From positions 57,920,487 through 57,984,486 of the forward strand of contig OZ021727.1 in assembly GCA_963978545.1 (NCBI GenBank): a stretch of DNA of 64,000 bases. The letters are read 5' to 3'. Both the position numbers and the translations under genes were made by a program. Under the pieces are notes generated by a model. That model did not search any database and was not told where the DNA came from. It saw only the letters and a list, made by a program, of their open reading frames with translations. Of this stretch, positions 22,701 to 33,453 are shown one piece after another (within the stretch, counting starts at the first letter, position 1; every line of letters starts with the position of its first letter). Origin of the DNA: Linyphia triangularis. Lineage: Eukaryota; Arthropoda; Arachnida; Araneae; Linyphiidae.

Positions 22701-23578
22701 ATCGAGTTCTGTAAAGAAATCAAAGTTACTGGTCATGTGGGAAGTTGCACCAGAGTCAATATACCACGTAAGAGTTTCTGTTTCACCCAAGATAAAACAA
22801 ATATGTTCTTCATTGCTGATTGTAATTTTTGAACTGTTATCTGCTAGAGTTACTTTCTTAGCTATATGTTGATTTTCTTGCTGATTTGTTCCTTTCCGTT
22901 GTAACCATGCTTTATACTTTCGACAATCTACCTTGTCGTGGCCTGGCTTCTTACAGAAAAAACAGCTTCTTTTTTTTGTATACTTCTGAACAGTAGAATT
23001 GACCTTTAATACCTTTTCATGGCTTTGCTGGCTTCCATGGTTCTGTTCTCTTCTTCTGTTTTCTTCGATCAACTTATTTTTAACCAGTTCTTGTGTCAAA
23101 TCTGATTCCGGTCTTGTCTCCAAAGCTGTAATCAATGTTGCATAGCTGTCAGAGAGGCTGCTCAACAATAATGCCACAGTTAGAGGTTCCGCCAAATTTT
23201 CACCCAATGCAGTCAGTTGATCAATTAGATCTGTCATAGTGTTGATGTGTTCTTCCATATCCCTGTGTTCATCCAGTTTCAAACTACACAGGCGTTTCAG
23301 CAAGTTGACTTTGTTTGACAATGTTGATTTTTGGTGATAGTTGAGAAGAGAATTCCACATACCATTGGCTGTATTGTGTTTCTTCACATGGCACAGTTGG
23401 TTATCTTCTACTAAAAGTCCGATGGTAGCCCGAGCCTTTCCATCTTTAGTAATCCAATCTTCATTTGCATCCGCAGGTTTCTGATTTTCTACAATATTCC
23501 AGAGTCCTTCTTTAATTAATAGAAGTTCCACTTTATACTTCCAAATTTGGTAATTGATATTCGAGCTCCTTCTGCCAT
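19734..23578 (-). pseudogene. Copia Gag-Pol polyprotein with two in-frame stops
   Basis: Read on the minus strand. The likely start ATG is at 23578-23576, followed after about a dozen codons by a small lesion that shifts into the main frame near 23531. Gag ends with a CCHC knuckle (CFFCKKPGHDKVDC, about 22935-22975). Protease has WYIDSGATSHMT (about 22740-22775). Integrase has a zinc-binding HKRLGH ... CEICIKG part and core motifs HSDVCGP, DDFSRYTK and SDRGGEY. Reverse transcriptase has YVDDLIAAS (about 20674-20700), and RNase H has YVDANWAG, SSAEAEYVALAE and TKHIDIKYHF. From 23531 to 19734 one frame is kept, interrupted only by TAA at 22202-22200 and TGA at 20396-20394. Both are explainable as single substitutions; the TGA sits where a CGA would fit, a C-to-T change. 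Confidence 0.93.
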
Positions 23579-23659
23579 TTTGTCTTCAGTGTAATCTGAA
23601 TCAAAACTTCTGCTTTCCGTAATCAATTTCAAATTCTTTAAAAATATTTCAAAACTTCA

Positions 23660-23674
23660 CTCAGTCTCATAATC
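23660..23674 (-). other. Copia primer-binding site, matching elongator tRNA-Met anticodon arm
   Basis: The plus-strand bases CTCAGTCTCATAATC next to the 5' LTR equal the anticodon arm of eukaryotic elongator tRNA-Met (anticodon CAT), so the element RNA is complementary to it. Drosophila copia also primes from a tRNA anticodon region, but of initiator tRNA-Met. Confidence 0.75.
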
Positions 23675-23870
23675 TATTGGACTTGAAATAACTCAGAAAT
23701 AACTTTAAGATGAAAAATGGTTATTTTATTTCCAGAAGAATTATTTTCTATTTTTTTCAAACTTAAAAACAGGTGAACAGAGTTGAGTTGTACAAATGCT
23801 GTATAATGGAATAATAGGTAGTGGCTTAAAAATAGAGTAACATGAAATATTGAATTTAAATATTCTAACA
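23675..23870 (-). repeat. Copia 5' LTR
   Basis: About 196 bp, partner of the LTR at 19523-19717, with the same TGTTAG start on the minus strand. It presumably holds the element promoter. Confidence 0.95.
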
Positions 23871-25147
23871 AATTGACCATAAACAAACTTTAAAGACAAA
23901 AGCTAAACAAAACTGCAGTAAAGTAGCTTCAAATGACAGAAAAAAATTGTTGTAAGATTTGAAAACACACACAAGATAGCTCATACTAAATAATCACATA
24001 AACATATTTCAATTTAATACTTGTTCAAGTAAGTCGCTTTCTGAAAATATTCACTATTGTTCAACACTCATAATAGCAGATAAACAATTAAAACAGCGAT
24101 GTATAATAGAAATATAAAAGTAATGCAGATTTAATCGGAGTTATCTATCATTTTATCTTTGAAAGAGAAACTGAATACCCCTTATCTTTTTGTACTGCAG
24201 TTTAATAAAGTCAAAAAGTCAGAAGGTTTTTAGCAGAAGCAGGTCAACTCAAAATGTCATCCTTTAGGCATGCAGGGTGTAGAGAATTTTCTATCAGATG
24301 GGATATAGAAAATTTTACCTATTTTCCAAATGGATTAAGTCTATCAAGTCCCAAATTTTATGTGGTTACCGTTACGGGAAACACTGAATGGAAAATAGAT
24401 TTATGCTCAACTGAAACATAGAGTTTTGTTTGCTCTTTATGGAGATGCCAGGACAGTGGGCCTGAAGTTATGGAACTGTATTACGAAATTTCAGTTATTG
24501 TTGGGGGCTCATTCCATACAATAATTCCTCTTGCAAGAGATCCATGCAAATTTGCGAAATTATCAAGGGGAGATCCAGATTTCACGAATGGACGCTCCGT
24601 CATTAGGAATGACGCACTGTGTTTCTTGAACAAGGATACTCTTACTTTATGTTGTCGAATGTGGGGAGTCGTAATTGCGAACTCCATAAACTTATCAGAC
24701 GAAACGGTCGTTTCGCCGCCAACCTTAAAAAAAGCAGAAACGACAGTAAGTATCTATTCTCTGCACAACTTCCAGTGAAAAAGCCGAAATTGACTATTTT
24801 CTAGCGCGCTTACGAAACTTCACATAATTATACAAAAAATACCATAGATTCGTCTCGGTGATATCTTTCAAAGAAAAAAAAATGAGTACCTAGGACAAAA
24901 GACAACGAAGAAAAAAAATATTGAAAATTCCAAAACGAAATAAAAAAACGAGTTCTAGCCCGATGTTGATGTAAAAATTTAGACAAACGTACAGCCCTAA
25001 CTAATCTATAGATCTTCAAACGTATTGAATTATAGGATGCGGAATGTTTCAACTTAAAATCCTACGCTGGTTTGAACTTCATTAAATAATTCTTTCTATT
25101 TTTAATTAATTTAAAACCACTTTTTTTCATTTCATAATTTGGCGACA

Positions 25148-25263
25148 GATAAAGGCGATCAGCTTGTAATTGAGGTTCAGATATATATGCCAAAAGTTTC
25201 CAAACAGGTTTGCTATCATTTGGAAGTTAGTTTTTCCGACATGTTAGGCTTAAGTGAGTTTTA
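25148..25263 (+). pseudogene. Possible second-MATH fragment within the MATH-BTB intron
   Basis: A short frame reads DKGDQLVIEVQIYMPKVS, KQVCYHLEVSFSDMLGL and then stops. It aligns by eye with the DNEIQIDIS...RYVTCEISVLD part of block 2 (hydrophobic pattern and spacing). A CAG lies just upstream, but the phase does not match the donor at 24746. It may be a duplicated exon relic or a paralogue remnant. Short, so uncertain. Confidence 0.35.
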
Positions 25264-25886
25264 ACGTAATGTTAAAGTATAGGAGAACGAATTGGACTAT
25301 AATTATATGGCTTATAACATTTTTAAAATTTAAATAATTTAATTTTTGAAGAGACAGAATTAAAGAGAAATATTTGTTCTTTAAGTTGCATGTGTTATTT
25401 GAACTGTATGACCAATTTAGAGAGAGTTAACTTTCAAAAACATTTTAATTTCGAAAAATCTCCATTGAAAAATGAAAACAATCACATTTTGTTGCAAGAT
25501 ACTATGGGCTAAATACAAAGTATAAATGTGGAGGTTATGCGAACTGACGTCACAGTTAACTCATTACAGAGGACTAAATGAACCACGCATTGCGATTGGC
25601 TAATGGAATTTGCAAAAATGTCATTCGTTTTTAAAGATGTGTTGATTTTTACTTTCCGTTGTAAAATGAAATTGTAGAATCATATATCATCAAAATTGTA
25701 ATTTCATAGTGAATTTTAAAATTGTTGTTAAGAAAATATTTTAAATTTTGTCAAATATCAATGGGTTATTATGTGAACCAAAATAATGCTTGGTAAAATA
25801 AAAATAATTTATACTGCAATATTTATTAGACTGTAAAATACTTGTAATATTTATTTGCAACAATTTATTAGTATAAACTTTCAATG

Positions 25887-26050
25887 GGATGCACGCTCTG
25901 GCCTTGTAAGTTAAAGATGCCGGATTTGATTCCTGTGTTAGGTGTGGATGTTCGTTGTGATTCGGAATCCACGTTAAGCTGTGGGTCCTGGACTGATTAG
26001 TCGTTATTATGCACTAAAATAGGTTGTTGTGCGTACAAACTAACCAATCG
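25887..26050 (+). mobile_element. SINE family B copy 7
   Basis: Plus-strand copy with a degraded B-box (GGATTTGATTCC), TTCGGAATCCACGTTAAGCT, CTGATTAGTCGTTATTATG and tail ACAAACTAACC. It lies in the presumed MATH-BTB intron. Confidence 0.8.
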
Positions 26051-26209
26051 AGATGAAACTTGGCAGACAGGATCTTTGTTAATGGCAACGTATTTCTTTA
26101 AGTTTTGGGAGTTGAGTTGCCATACACAAGTTTCTAGTACTCGTTCGTGGTAGATTTTGATGGTTACTGCCGTCCGCATTCAACCAATTTGTCAATTTTC
26201 AAATAGATT

Positions 26210-26600
26210 TTGGCATGCAAGATATCATTGAACTCAACTTGAAGAATTATGAATATTCATGGTACCAGGTGTACCATAGGTGGTACTACTTCTGGTTTAT
26301 CAATTTTGAAGATAAATATGGCATGTTGGGTGTCGTTAGGCTTGTCTTGAAAAATTATGAATGTTTAAGGTACCAGGTATAGCATAGGTAGTACCACTTT
26401 CGGTTTATCAATTTCCAAGATAAATATGGCATGTTGGACTTTTGTTTTGATGAATTATGAATGTTTAAAGTACCAGGTATGCTATTGGTACCACTTTCGG
26501 TTTATCAATTTTAAAGATAATTATTGCATGTAAGGTATCGTCGAACTCAGTTTGAAGAATTATGAATATCCCTGGTACCAGGTTTACCATAGGGGATAAA
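26210..26600. repeat. Tandem repeat, period about 100-108 bp, four copies
   Basis: AATTATGAAT followed by GGTACCAGGT recurs at 26245, 26353, 26453 and 26558, each with CGGTTTATCAATTT and AAGATAAATATGGCATG. Unit length varies (108, 100, 105). Located in the presumed MATH-BTB intron. Confidence 0.85.
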
Positions 26601-26669
26601 TAGAAAAACGATGAAACGGACAAATTCAAAAAAGAGAAGTCGTCAGTGTTTAAAAAAAAGTTATGATAT

Positions 26670-27467
26670 CCCCCAAAAAAACACTTTTGAAAAGTAGAAG
26701 AACCACCAACCTCAAAAACACAAAAAACTTTCTTACAATAAAAAAATCATAAACATGATGAAAATTTTCAGCCACAAACACAGTGATATAAAAAAATGGC
26801 CAACCTCTGATTAGAACTCTCGGTTGTGACTCGCTTACGAATGTATGCTTACTTAATTTATTTTTAACATTTAAGTTCCGCTCCCATAAAAATTTACGCT
26901 GCTTGAGGTTGGCGCCCGTCTTTTAATTACTAACCTTTAACCCCCCCCCCCCCCACATAAAAACTTTCCAAAATGTATGTATCAACCAAACAAAAGCTTA
27001 TCAGAAACACTTTATTTTCCTACTTAAAAAATTCTTAATAACGATTCAAATGCAAGCGTTTGAGCACAGTTTCTCTATACTATTTTGAAAATTACACGAG
27101 CATGAATATTTACACCACTTTGTATTTCCTACCCATCCAAATGAAATCATAAACTCGAATATTCGTGCAAACATCCATAAATTAGTTTAAACGCAAGCAT
27201 TGTTAATATTCCTATGACGGGCGCCAACCTCAAGCACCGTAAATTTTTATGGGAGCGGAACTTAAATGTTAAAAATAATTTAAGTAAGCATACATTCGTA
27301 AGCGAGTCACAACCGAGAGTTCTAATCAGAGGTTGGCCATTTTTTTATATCACTGTGTTTGTGGCTGAAAATTTTCATCATGTTTATGATTTTTTTATTG
27401 TAAGAAAGTTTTTTTGTGTTTTTGAGGTTGGTGGATCTTCTACTTTTCAAAAGTGTTTTTTTGGGGG
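26670..27467. mobile_element. Foldback element, 798 bp, arms of ~255 bp
   Basis: Arms 26670-26925 and 27213-27467 are close reverse complements, starting CCCCCAAAAAAACACTTTTG. Shared landmarks are GAGGTTGGCGCCCGTC/GACGGGCGCCAACCTC and AACTCTCGGTTGTGACTCGC. The ~290-bp loop is AT-rich with a C tract. No transposase. The right end stops 3-4 bases before the second MATH coding block. The 90-codon frame at 27214-27486 reads through the arm and is not a gene. Confidence 0.9.
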
Positions 27468-28613
27468 TTTAACCGTACTCGTATAGGAACCCAGAAGAGA
27501 TTATACAAGTGGAGTGTTGCAGGATGTAGTTCTATAGAGCGTACAGAATACTTTTTCTTTCCTTTAAGACTGACTTTATACTGGACAGCCGAAAATTGTT
27601 TTGATAACGAAATACAAATCGATATTTCTCATGAACAACCACATGGTGAGCGATATGTAACCTGTGAGATATCGGTGTTGGATACCAAAAAAAACATAGC
27701 AGCTTCCAAGCGATCTGGACACTTCTTCCGAGTAAGTCAAAATCCAATGGAAGTTTGGAAATTTCCGCTTTTCATAAAGAGAAAATGGCTGTTAGAAAAT
27801 AATTATATGTATTTGCTTAATGACACACTATCTCTAAAATTAGAAATATTCATGTAGAATGGCCATACTTCCGAAACCTTTGAGGAAATATCTTACGAAG
27901 AATTTTCTGACTTCAGCTCAATGCTATCCTTCAATTACTCGGATAGTATAGCAATTACCACACAGGTAACTTCGCCTGCTACATGTTCCCTGATGGACGG
28001 CCTTCTGACTCTTTACCAGGAACGCAAGTTCTGCGATGCGATTCTCAATACAGAGAGTTCTTCGTTTCCTTGTCACAAAAATGTTCTATGTGCACAATCA
28101 TCGGTGTTCACCGCCATTTTCGAACGGGATGAGGAGGAGAATCGGACGGGAATAGTGGAAATAACTAGTTTTAACAATTATACAGTACAACAGATGTTGT
28201 CGTTTATGTACACTGACACCCTGCAAGATCTAACGTGGGAAAATGCTTTGAAACTGTATACAGCTTCCGTCAAATACGCAATGCTCTCCCTAAGATTCAT
28301 CTGTAAAACCTTTTTGATAAGCAACATTAACGTCTCAAATGTCACGGAAGTTTTGATTCTGGCAGATAAATACAAGGATGAAGATTTGAAATATGCCACG
28401 CACAGTTTCATTTTGCAGTGCACCAATGACGTCGTTGAATCATATAAGTGGAAAAAGTTTCAGAAGGACCATTTGCAATTGGCGGCAGATACAATGAATA
28501 TACTACTTGCACGAAAATAGCAGGCATTATCCCCTTTATTAAATGAGACTGACTCTTGGAATATGGTTACGTGGTCGAGCGCTATTCCTAAGTCTTTTAT
28601 TGCACAAACTAAG

Positions 28614-28619
28614 AATAAA
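28614..28619 (+). terminator. Polyadenylation signal AATAAA after the BTB block
   Basis: AATAAA about 95 bases after the BTB stop codon; another AATAAA-like motif overlaps. It fits the 3' end of the MATH-BTB gene. Confidence 0.5.
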
Positions 28620-28620
28620 T

Positions 28621-31600
28621 AAATACCTGCTAAAGATCATGGTACATGATACAATGGAATTTCCTTAAATCGGTTTAGGGATAGATAGTTCAAAATTATT
28701 TTTAAGAACATTTTAGAAATTGTAATGAAGAAATGTGCTTATTATAAGTATTATTTCTATTTTAATTCACAGGTATTAAGAAGTAATTAGTTTTTGTCTG
28801 TGATGTCTACTCATCAAATGTTTCTTTGATGATTAATTCTTAAGATTTGAGGAATTGTTAGTTTGAAAAATTAGAATTTAAACTTTATTTCATATACATA
28901 TAATTAATATAGTATATATTTCTAGCAGTTGATACAGTTTTTATTTCAAATTAATGAAAAACATTATGTTCATTTAGCATTAGATTTAGGTTTCTTCCGT
29001 TTATTGTATGCTTTTGCAATTTATATTGTTTACTTATTCTTCTAAATTAAATAAAGCGCTTTGTTTAATAATGCCTAAATTAATCAAGACCAACATAAAC
29101 ATGTAAAAGAGTACCACTGAGTACACATTTTGTTTTGGAAAGTTGTAAACCAAGAGTCTAGAATATTATAGTTTGGTTCCAATTTTAAGTAAAAAAAAAT
29201 TGAATTTCACTAGGATCTAACAATATGCCAAATTTACATACATTAAATCTGATTTTTACAAACATGATATTTTTTTAAACGATTTAAAATTTTGAATTGA
29301 TTTTGAATACAATTTTAGATTGTTTAATTGTCGATAATTTGAGTGGCTGCTAAAAACTCACATTTTTAGTTATATGCATCAAATATGCTACATTTTTTAG
29401 TCTCCTTGGTGTATTTTTTATTTGCTGGACTTATTCTGTGAATCTATAATAAAATAGCATTGCTAATAAATTATACAGAATTTGAAATTCCCTTCCCAGA
29501 ACTCTTAAGACATCGTTTTATTTGCCAACTTCTAATTCACGTGCGCGCCTCAAAGATTCAACACTCTCCCGGATTCCAAACATTTGTTTCAAATTTCCTG
29601 TCTTTTAATGGAAAAGTAAAGAGTTATATCGTCTTGAGATGCAAGACATCTCTAAAACAGAAAAATATCTCTCTACTGACGAGTTCCCCGCAATCAAACC
29701 AAACAACCTACTCTCCCCACTGCATAAATAATTCATTCCCTTTCATATGCAATCATTTCGCGCTATCGTCTGAAAATCTACGAACATCTCAACTCGATAC
29801 GTTCCTCCAAAAACCCACAGAATGACGCTTTTCGAGATCAAAGGGGAAAGAAAATGGCGCGAGGGAAATATCCGAAAAATCCAAAAGTTAAAAACAAAAT
29901 CTTCCAAATATATGTGCATCAGTTTGCAGCCGCTATTAAACGTCCATTTCTGCGCTACATTTATACATATATATATAGATAGATATTACATTGTATAGAT
30001 ATAGCATTATAGAGAAAATTCGTTCCAAATTACGTAGCTATAAATTTGGGGAGGGGGTTTTCGGTACTCTATTTCCTGTCGCCCAGGGCCCCAGCTGCAA
30101 GCTTAGGGTTGTAAATGCCCAAAATAAGCCTAATGATTTTCTGGATGCAGCCCCGGTTCGTAAATTGTCTTTGAAGCTGCCACTTGGAAAGATGTCTATA
30201 TCGAAAGTTGGCTCTATTTTTTCCCTCGTTTCTTCAGAGTTTTGTTTTGTTTGTTTGTTTATGATGCCTTTGGGGAATGTCATTGATTTTAAAATCCCCC
30301 CCCCTCCCCGTATATTTTATATCCAATTTTATACAAGTCCATGCATTTTTTTGGTGTAAAGGCTTTGTATCTATTGCCAGCTTATGAGATTATGGTAATG
30401 TCCAAGTTTGTAATAATAGAGAAAAAATTGGCATCTGGAGAGTTTCTGAACTTTCAAAATATTGATAGAATAGAAATAATAATAATAAAAACATGTCATT
30501 TTAACAACTTTGCGATATTTTGAAAATATTTAATTATAATTTAAAAAAAAAAAAATATTCGGTTGGTCAAATTTTAACTACAAAAATAGCTGTCAAATTT
30601 TGTTTTTTTGGTAAGAATTACAGATACAAAAATATAGTATTGTATTGCTACTTTAGCGTAGAAAGATAAAAGTAATAAAAATATAATTAAATGAGTTGAT
30701 TGGAAAAAATACTTTTTGGGAGCAGAAAATAAAATTTAGACTGAAGTTTTAAGAAATTATATTCAAGTTGTAAATGGTTTTCGACAACCATTATCAAGAA
30801 AATCCTTCTTCTGGATTACCTGCATTGTATTGCATTCTTTTGTATTAATTCTTTTCACTTTTTATAAAATCGCTTCATAAAGTTAGTCTCTAGACCTTAC
30901 AATTAAAAACTTGAAAATAAAAGAGTCAGAACAATATTTTTGTATAAAATGCAAACATAATTCTTAGTTATAAAGGATTTCACTGACGGTTTCTTGTAAA
31001 AAAAAAAGAAGAATATTATTTATCTATTATGAAATTTAAATTTGTGGAATGGAATTATGAACATTTTATAAATCATTTTTTGAGTTTGGTTGGATGCGCG
31101 AATTACTTGAGATTAAGAAGAGTTTCATGAAGATCATTAAATATTACTATGTGAATAAATACCACGAATGTTGTTTTCTATGTTTAGAATTTAATTAAAT
31201 TAAACAACATCACAACCGTAACGATATCATGATAATGAAGAAAACCTGTACATTACTACAAATTTCAAATATGTTCCTCTTCTTAGATCCAGAATGTTTA
31301 TTTACAGACATAATAATCCACGAGATGGAAAAGAAAAAATCCTTTAATCCACTTAATTTTAATGTTCCAGCTACAAAGCAATGCTTATTATGTTTTCACA
31401 CAAATTCCAAACATTTTTCTTCTTTCGTTATTTCTAGATTAAAAATTATCGTTTGCTTGAAGTGAAACTTTTTTTCACTCAGCTTGCGAAACTCATTAAC
31501 AATTTCAAAACAGTGAACACTTGTGCCGGGAATTTAAATGGATGAAAATGCAAATATTTGATCATAATTCCGTTCCCTTTTCACACGAGAAAATGTTCTA

Positions 31601-32651
31601 AGAATGTAGTTAATTGAAGGTGTTTGTAGGCGTAAAACTTAATTTTGTTCCTTTCCTTCCGTCGGAATCGTCTGGGGAAATTAAATAATATCTCAGTGGA
31701 AAATTAATTCCATTTGGAAATAAACTGTAAACTTTGGATTCCTTCATTAAACCTCATAGAGATAGAAATTACTAGTCACCGGGGAGCAAAATATTGTATA
31801 TAGAATGCTTTTAGCACCAGGCAGCTTTATCTAGTTGCAAACGATAATTACGTAGAAATTGAATTGATAAGATAACGTATGATTATGGAAGTTTGTTCTT
31901 GATTGTTCAAGCAAATTCTCTCAGAAAATGTTAATGTTTTGAATTTGAAAAATACCTTTGTTATTTCAATGGTGGTGGAATTATGGTTGCATAAAACATT
32001 CTTTTCAATTAAATTGTACAATAGACATTTTCCACAAAAGGAATATCGGGAAAATAAAATTTTGGTTTACAAGTATCCTGTAACAAACTTGCATTATGTG
32101 GTTTAATAACTTAGTACAAACCTTTTTATTAATTTGGTTTTCATTTGAGCAGTAATCTCAATTTCATATTTGTTTTAAGATTTAATATGCTCATTATCGA
32201 GGAAAACTGTGTAGATCGCACCTTATGCAAAATTGTAACAACCCCATAATTTATATTCTTAAGGAACTAGGAAATTGATAATTGTAATTTATAGAGTGAC
32301 TCTAGATACATAAAACATTCATTAATTCTCTCTCTGTGCATCCCGTGATTTCCGCGGGAATGCATTTTTCATTTCGAATAATGTTTTGTAAGTATTTTGC
32401 ATATTTTCATTACTATATACGTTTTAACTTTGTATTTCATAAAATAAATTGTAATTTTACCAAGATTAATTTTCAAAATTTTGTTTTTATATGATTGTTC
32501 GTCAATTTCAATATTCCGAAACCTTTTCTTATAGGGTGGGAAACTATTTTATAATTTATTTTTTTTTGTATATTTTAACTCTAAAATATATGTAGATTTG
32601 AAATATGAAACAAAAAAGTGCGCAATTTTTTAACCTATTTTGATAAAAACT
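28621..32651. other. Intergenic stretch, AT-rich
   Basis: No gene recognised. A slightly GC-richer part at 29500-30320 carries 121- and 122-codon frames on the plus strand with no domain, biased composition and overlapping antisense frames; I do not call them. A (TA)-rich run lies at 29965-29990. Confidence 0.5.
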
Positions 32652-33237
32652 AGGGGTGTGGAACATCGCACAACTTTCAATTGCACTATAATACTGACGT
32701 GAATTTCTGTTATCTAATGTATTTATATTCTGATCATTCATTTAGTAAAAATGGACAGTTTGGTGAAATTTTATGTGATAATTTTCTTGTATGGAACTTA
32801 AAAAAAAAAAAAAAAATCTCCGCCAAAATGATGATTTTGGCTATATACTTATCAATAATTCTTACATTATCCTTTCTTGTAAGTGAAACTGGGCAGAGAA
32901 GAAAAAATGATCGTTGATGAAGTATGCTCTAGGAAAGAGAACTCTGTGTTAAAGGCATTCGTTTTTCAACTTTTTACGCCACTAAAGCATTTTTATGGGA
33001 ATTTCGGAGGGGGAGATGTTTAGAACACCTTAAGAGGCATTATCACAGCGATTTTGAACAAAATCGTTGGAGCTGTTTTTTAGAATTAGTAAAAAACATG
33101 ATTTTTTCAATGGTAGCTACCCTATGCGCATGCGCGATTTTGACTAAAACCTTAATGGCAGGTCTTTGGTCCATCACTAACCCTCACACCAAATCTGAAC
33201 ATCATAGGTCAATTTGTTCGAATTATGCTGCTCACGT

Positions 33238-33321
<84 letters not shown>

Positions 33322-33453
33322 TTTTTATAGATCACTTTTTGAAATCAGAATGTTCCAAAACGTGGAAGGGAAATGGGGGGGGGGGGAACATTCTGACCGA
33401 ATGCTATACTTCCATTGAGTATATGTATACATATGGGCAATTGAAAGTAAAAA
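32652..33453 (+). mobile_element. Family G element copy 1 (MITE-like, ~780 bp)
   Basis: Ends are a short inverted pair, ACTTTCAATTGC at 32673-32684 and GCAATTGAAAGT at 33437-33448; similarity between copies continues ~20 bases outward on the left (GTGTGGAACATCGCACA). Shared interior: AGGCATTCGTTTTTCAACTT, TAAAACCTTAATGG, GGTCAATTTGTTCG. It contains the (CA)n tract. Other copies: 48167-48845 (minus) and 49993-50701 (plus). Confidence 0.85.
33236..33318. repeat. (CA)n microsatellite
   Basis: About 40 CA units inside family G copy 1, at the place where copy 3 has CACATACATACTCACAGACAGAC. The reading frames that pass through it are artefacts. Confidence 0.97.

Larger units (their letters stand above)
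19523..23870 (-). mobile_element. Copia-type LTR retrotransposon, complete, 4.35 kb, decayed by few changes
   Basis: Two near-identical LTRs of ~195 bp bound the element, and a perfect 5-bp duplication AATTG flanks it at 19518-19522 and 23871-23875. In element orientation (minus strand) the order is LTR, primer site, Gag, protease, integrase, reverse transcriptase, RNase H, purine tract, LTR. Integrase preceding reverse transcriptase is the Ty1/Copia order. The polyprotein frame is broken by two single stops and a small lesion near the Gag start, so this copy cannot encode a full polyprotein. The few LTR differences imply a fairly recent insertion. Confidence 0.95.
24254..28520 (+). pseudogene. 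MATH-BTB protein of the TDPOZ/speckle-type family, two coding blocks, two TAG stops
   Basis: Block 1 (24254-24745) starts MSSFRHAGCREFSIRWDIEN, a MATH (TRAF-like) start, and ends at a consensus donor GTAAGT at 24746. It holds WKIDL, a TAG at 24419-24421, then DSGPEVMELYYEISV and FLNKDTLTLCCRMWGVV. Block 2 (about 27471-28520) opens with NRTRIGTQKRLYKW, a second MATH-like part with EIQIDISHEQPHGERYVTCE, a TAG at 27855-27857 in the same frame, then a BTB domain (FCDAILN, FPCHKNVLCAQSSVF, MLSFMYTD) and C-terminal helices (VTEVLILADKYKDEDLKY). MATH-BTB proteins bring substrates to Cul3 ubiquitin ligases: MATH binds substrate, BTB binds Cul3. Apart from the two stops the frame is well kept, so inactivation is recent or the exon model is wrong. 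The splice acceptor before block 2 is not visible because a foldback element abuts it. Confidence 0.8.

Noticed and set aside
24419..24421. Programmed readthrough of TAG in the MATH-BTB gene
   Set aside because: No readthrough context or structure could be shown; pseudogenisation explains both stops more simply.
29460..29825. 121-codon plus-strand frame
   Set aside because: No domain, low-complexity composition, no splice or poly-A context, and no support on comparison with known families.
29991..30359. 122-codon frame with an overlapping 81-codon frame on the other strand
   Set aside because: Open frames on both strands over the same GC-richer DNA and no recognisable motif; chance frames are the simpler explanation.
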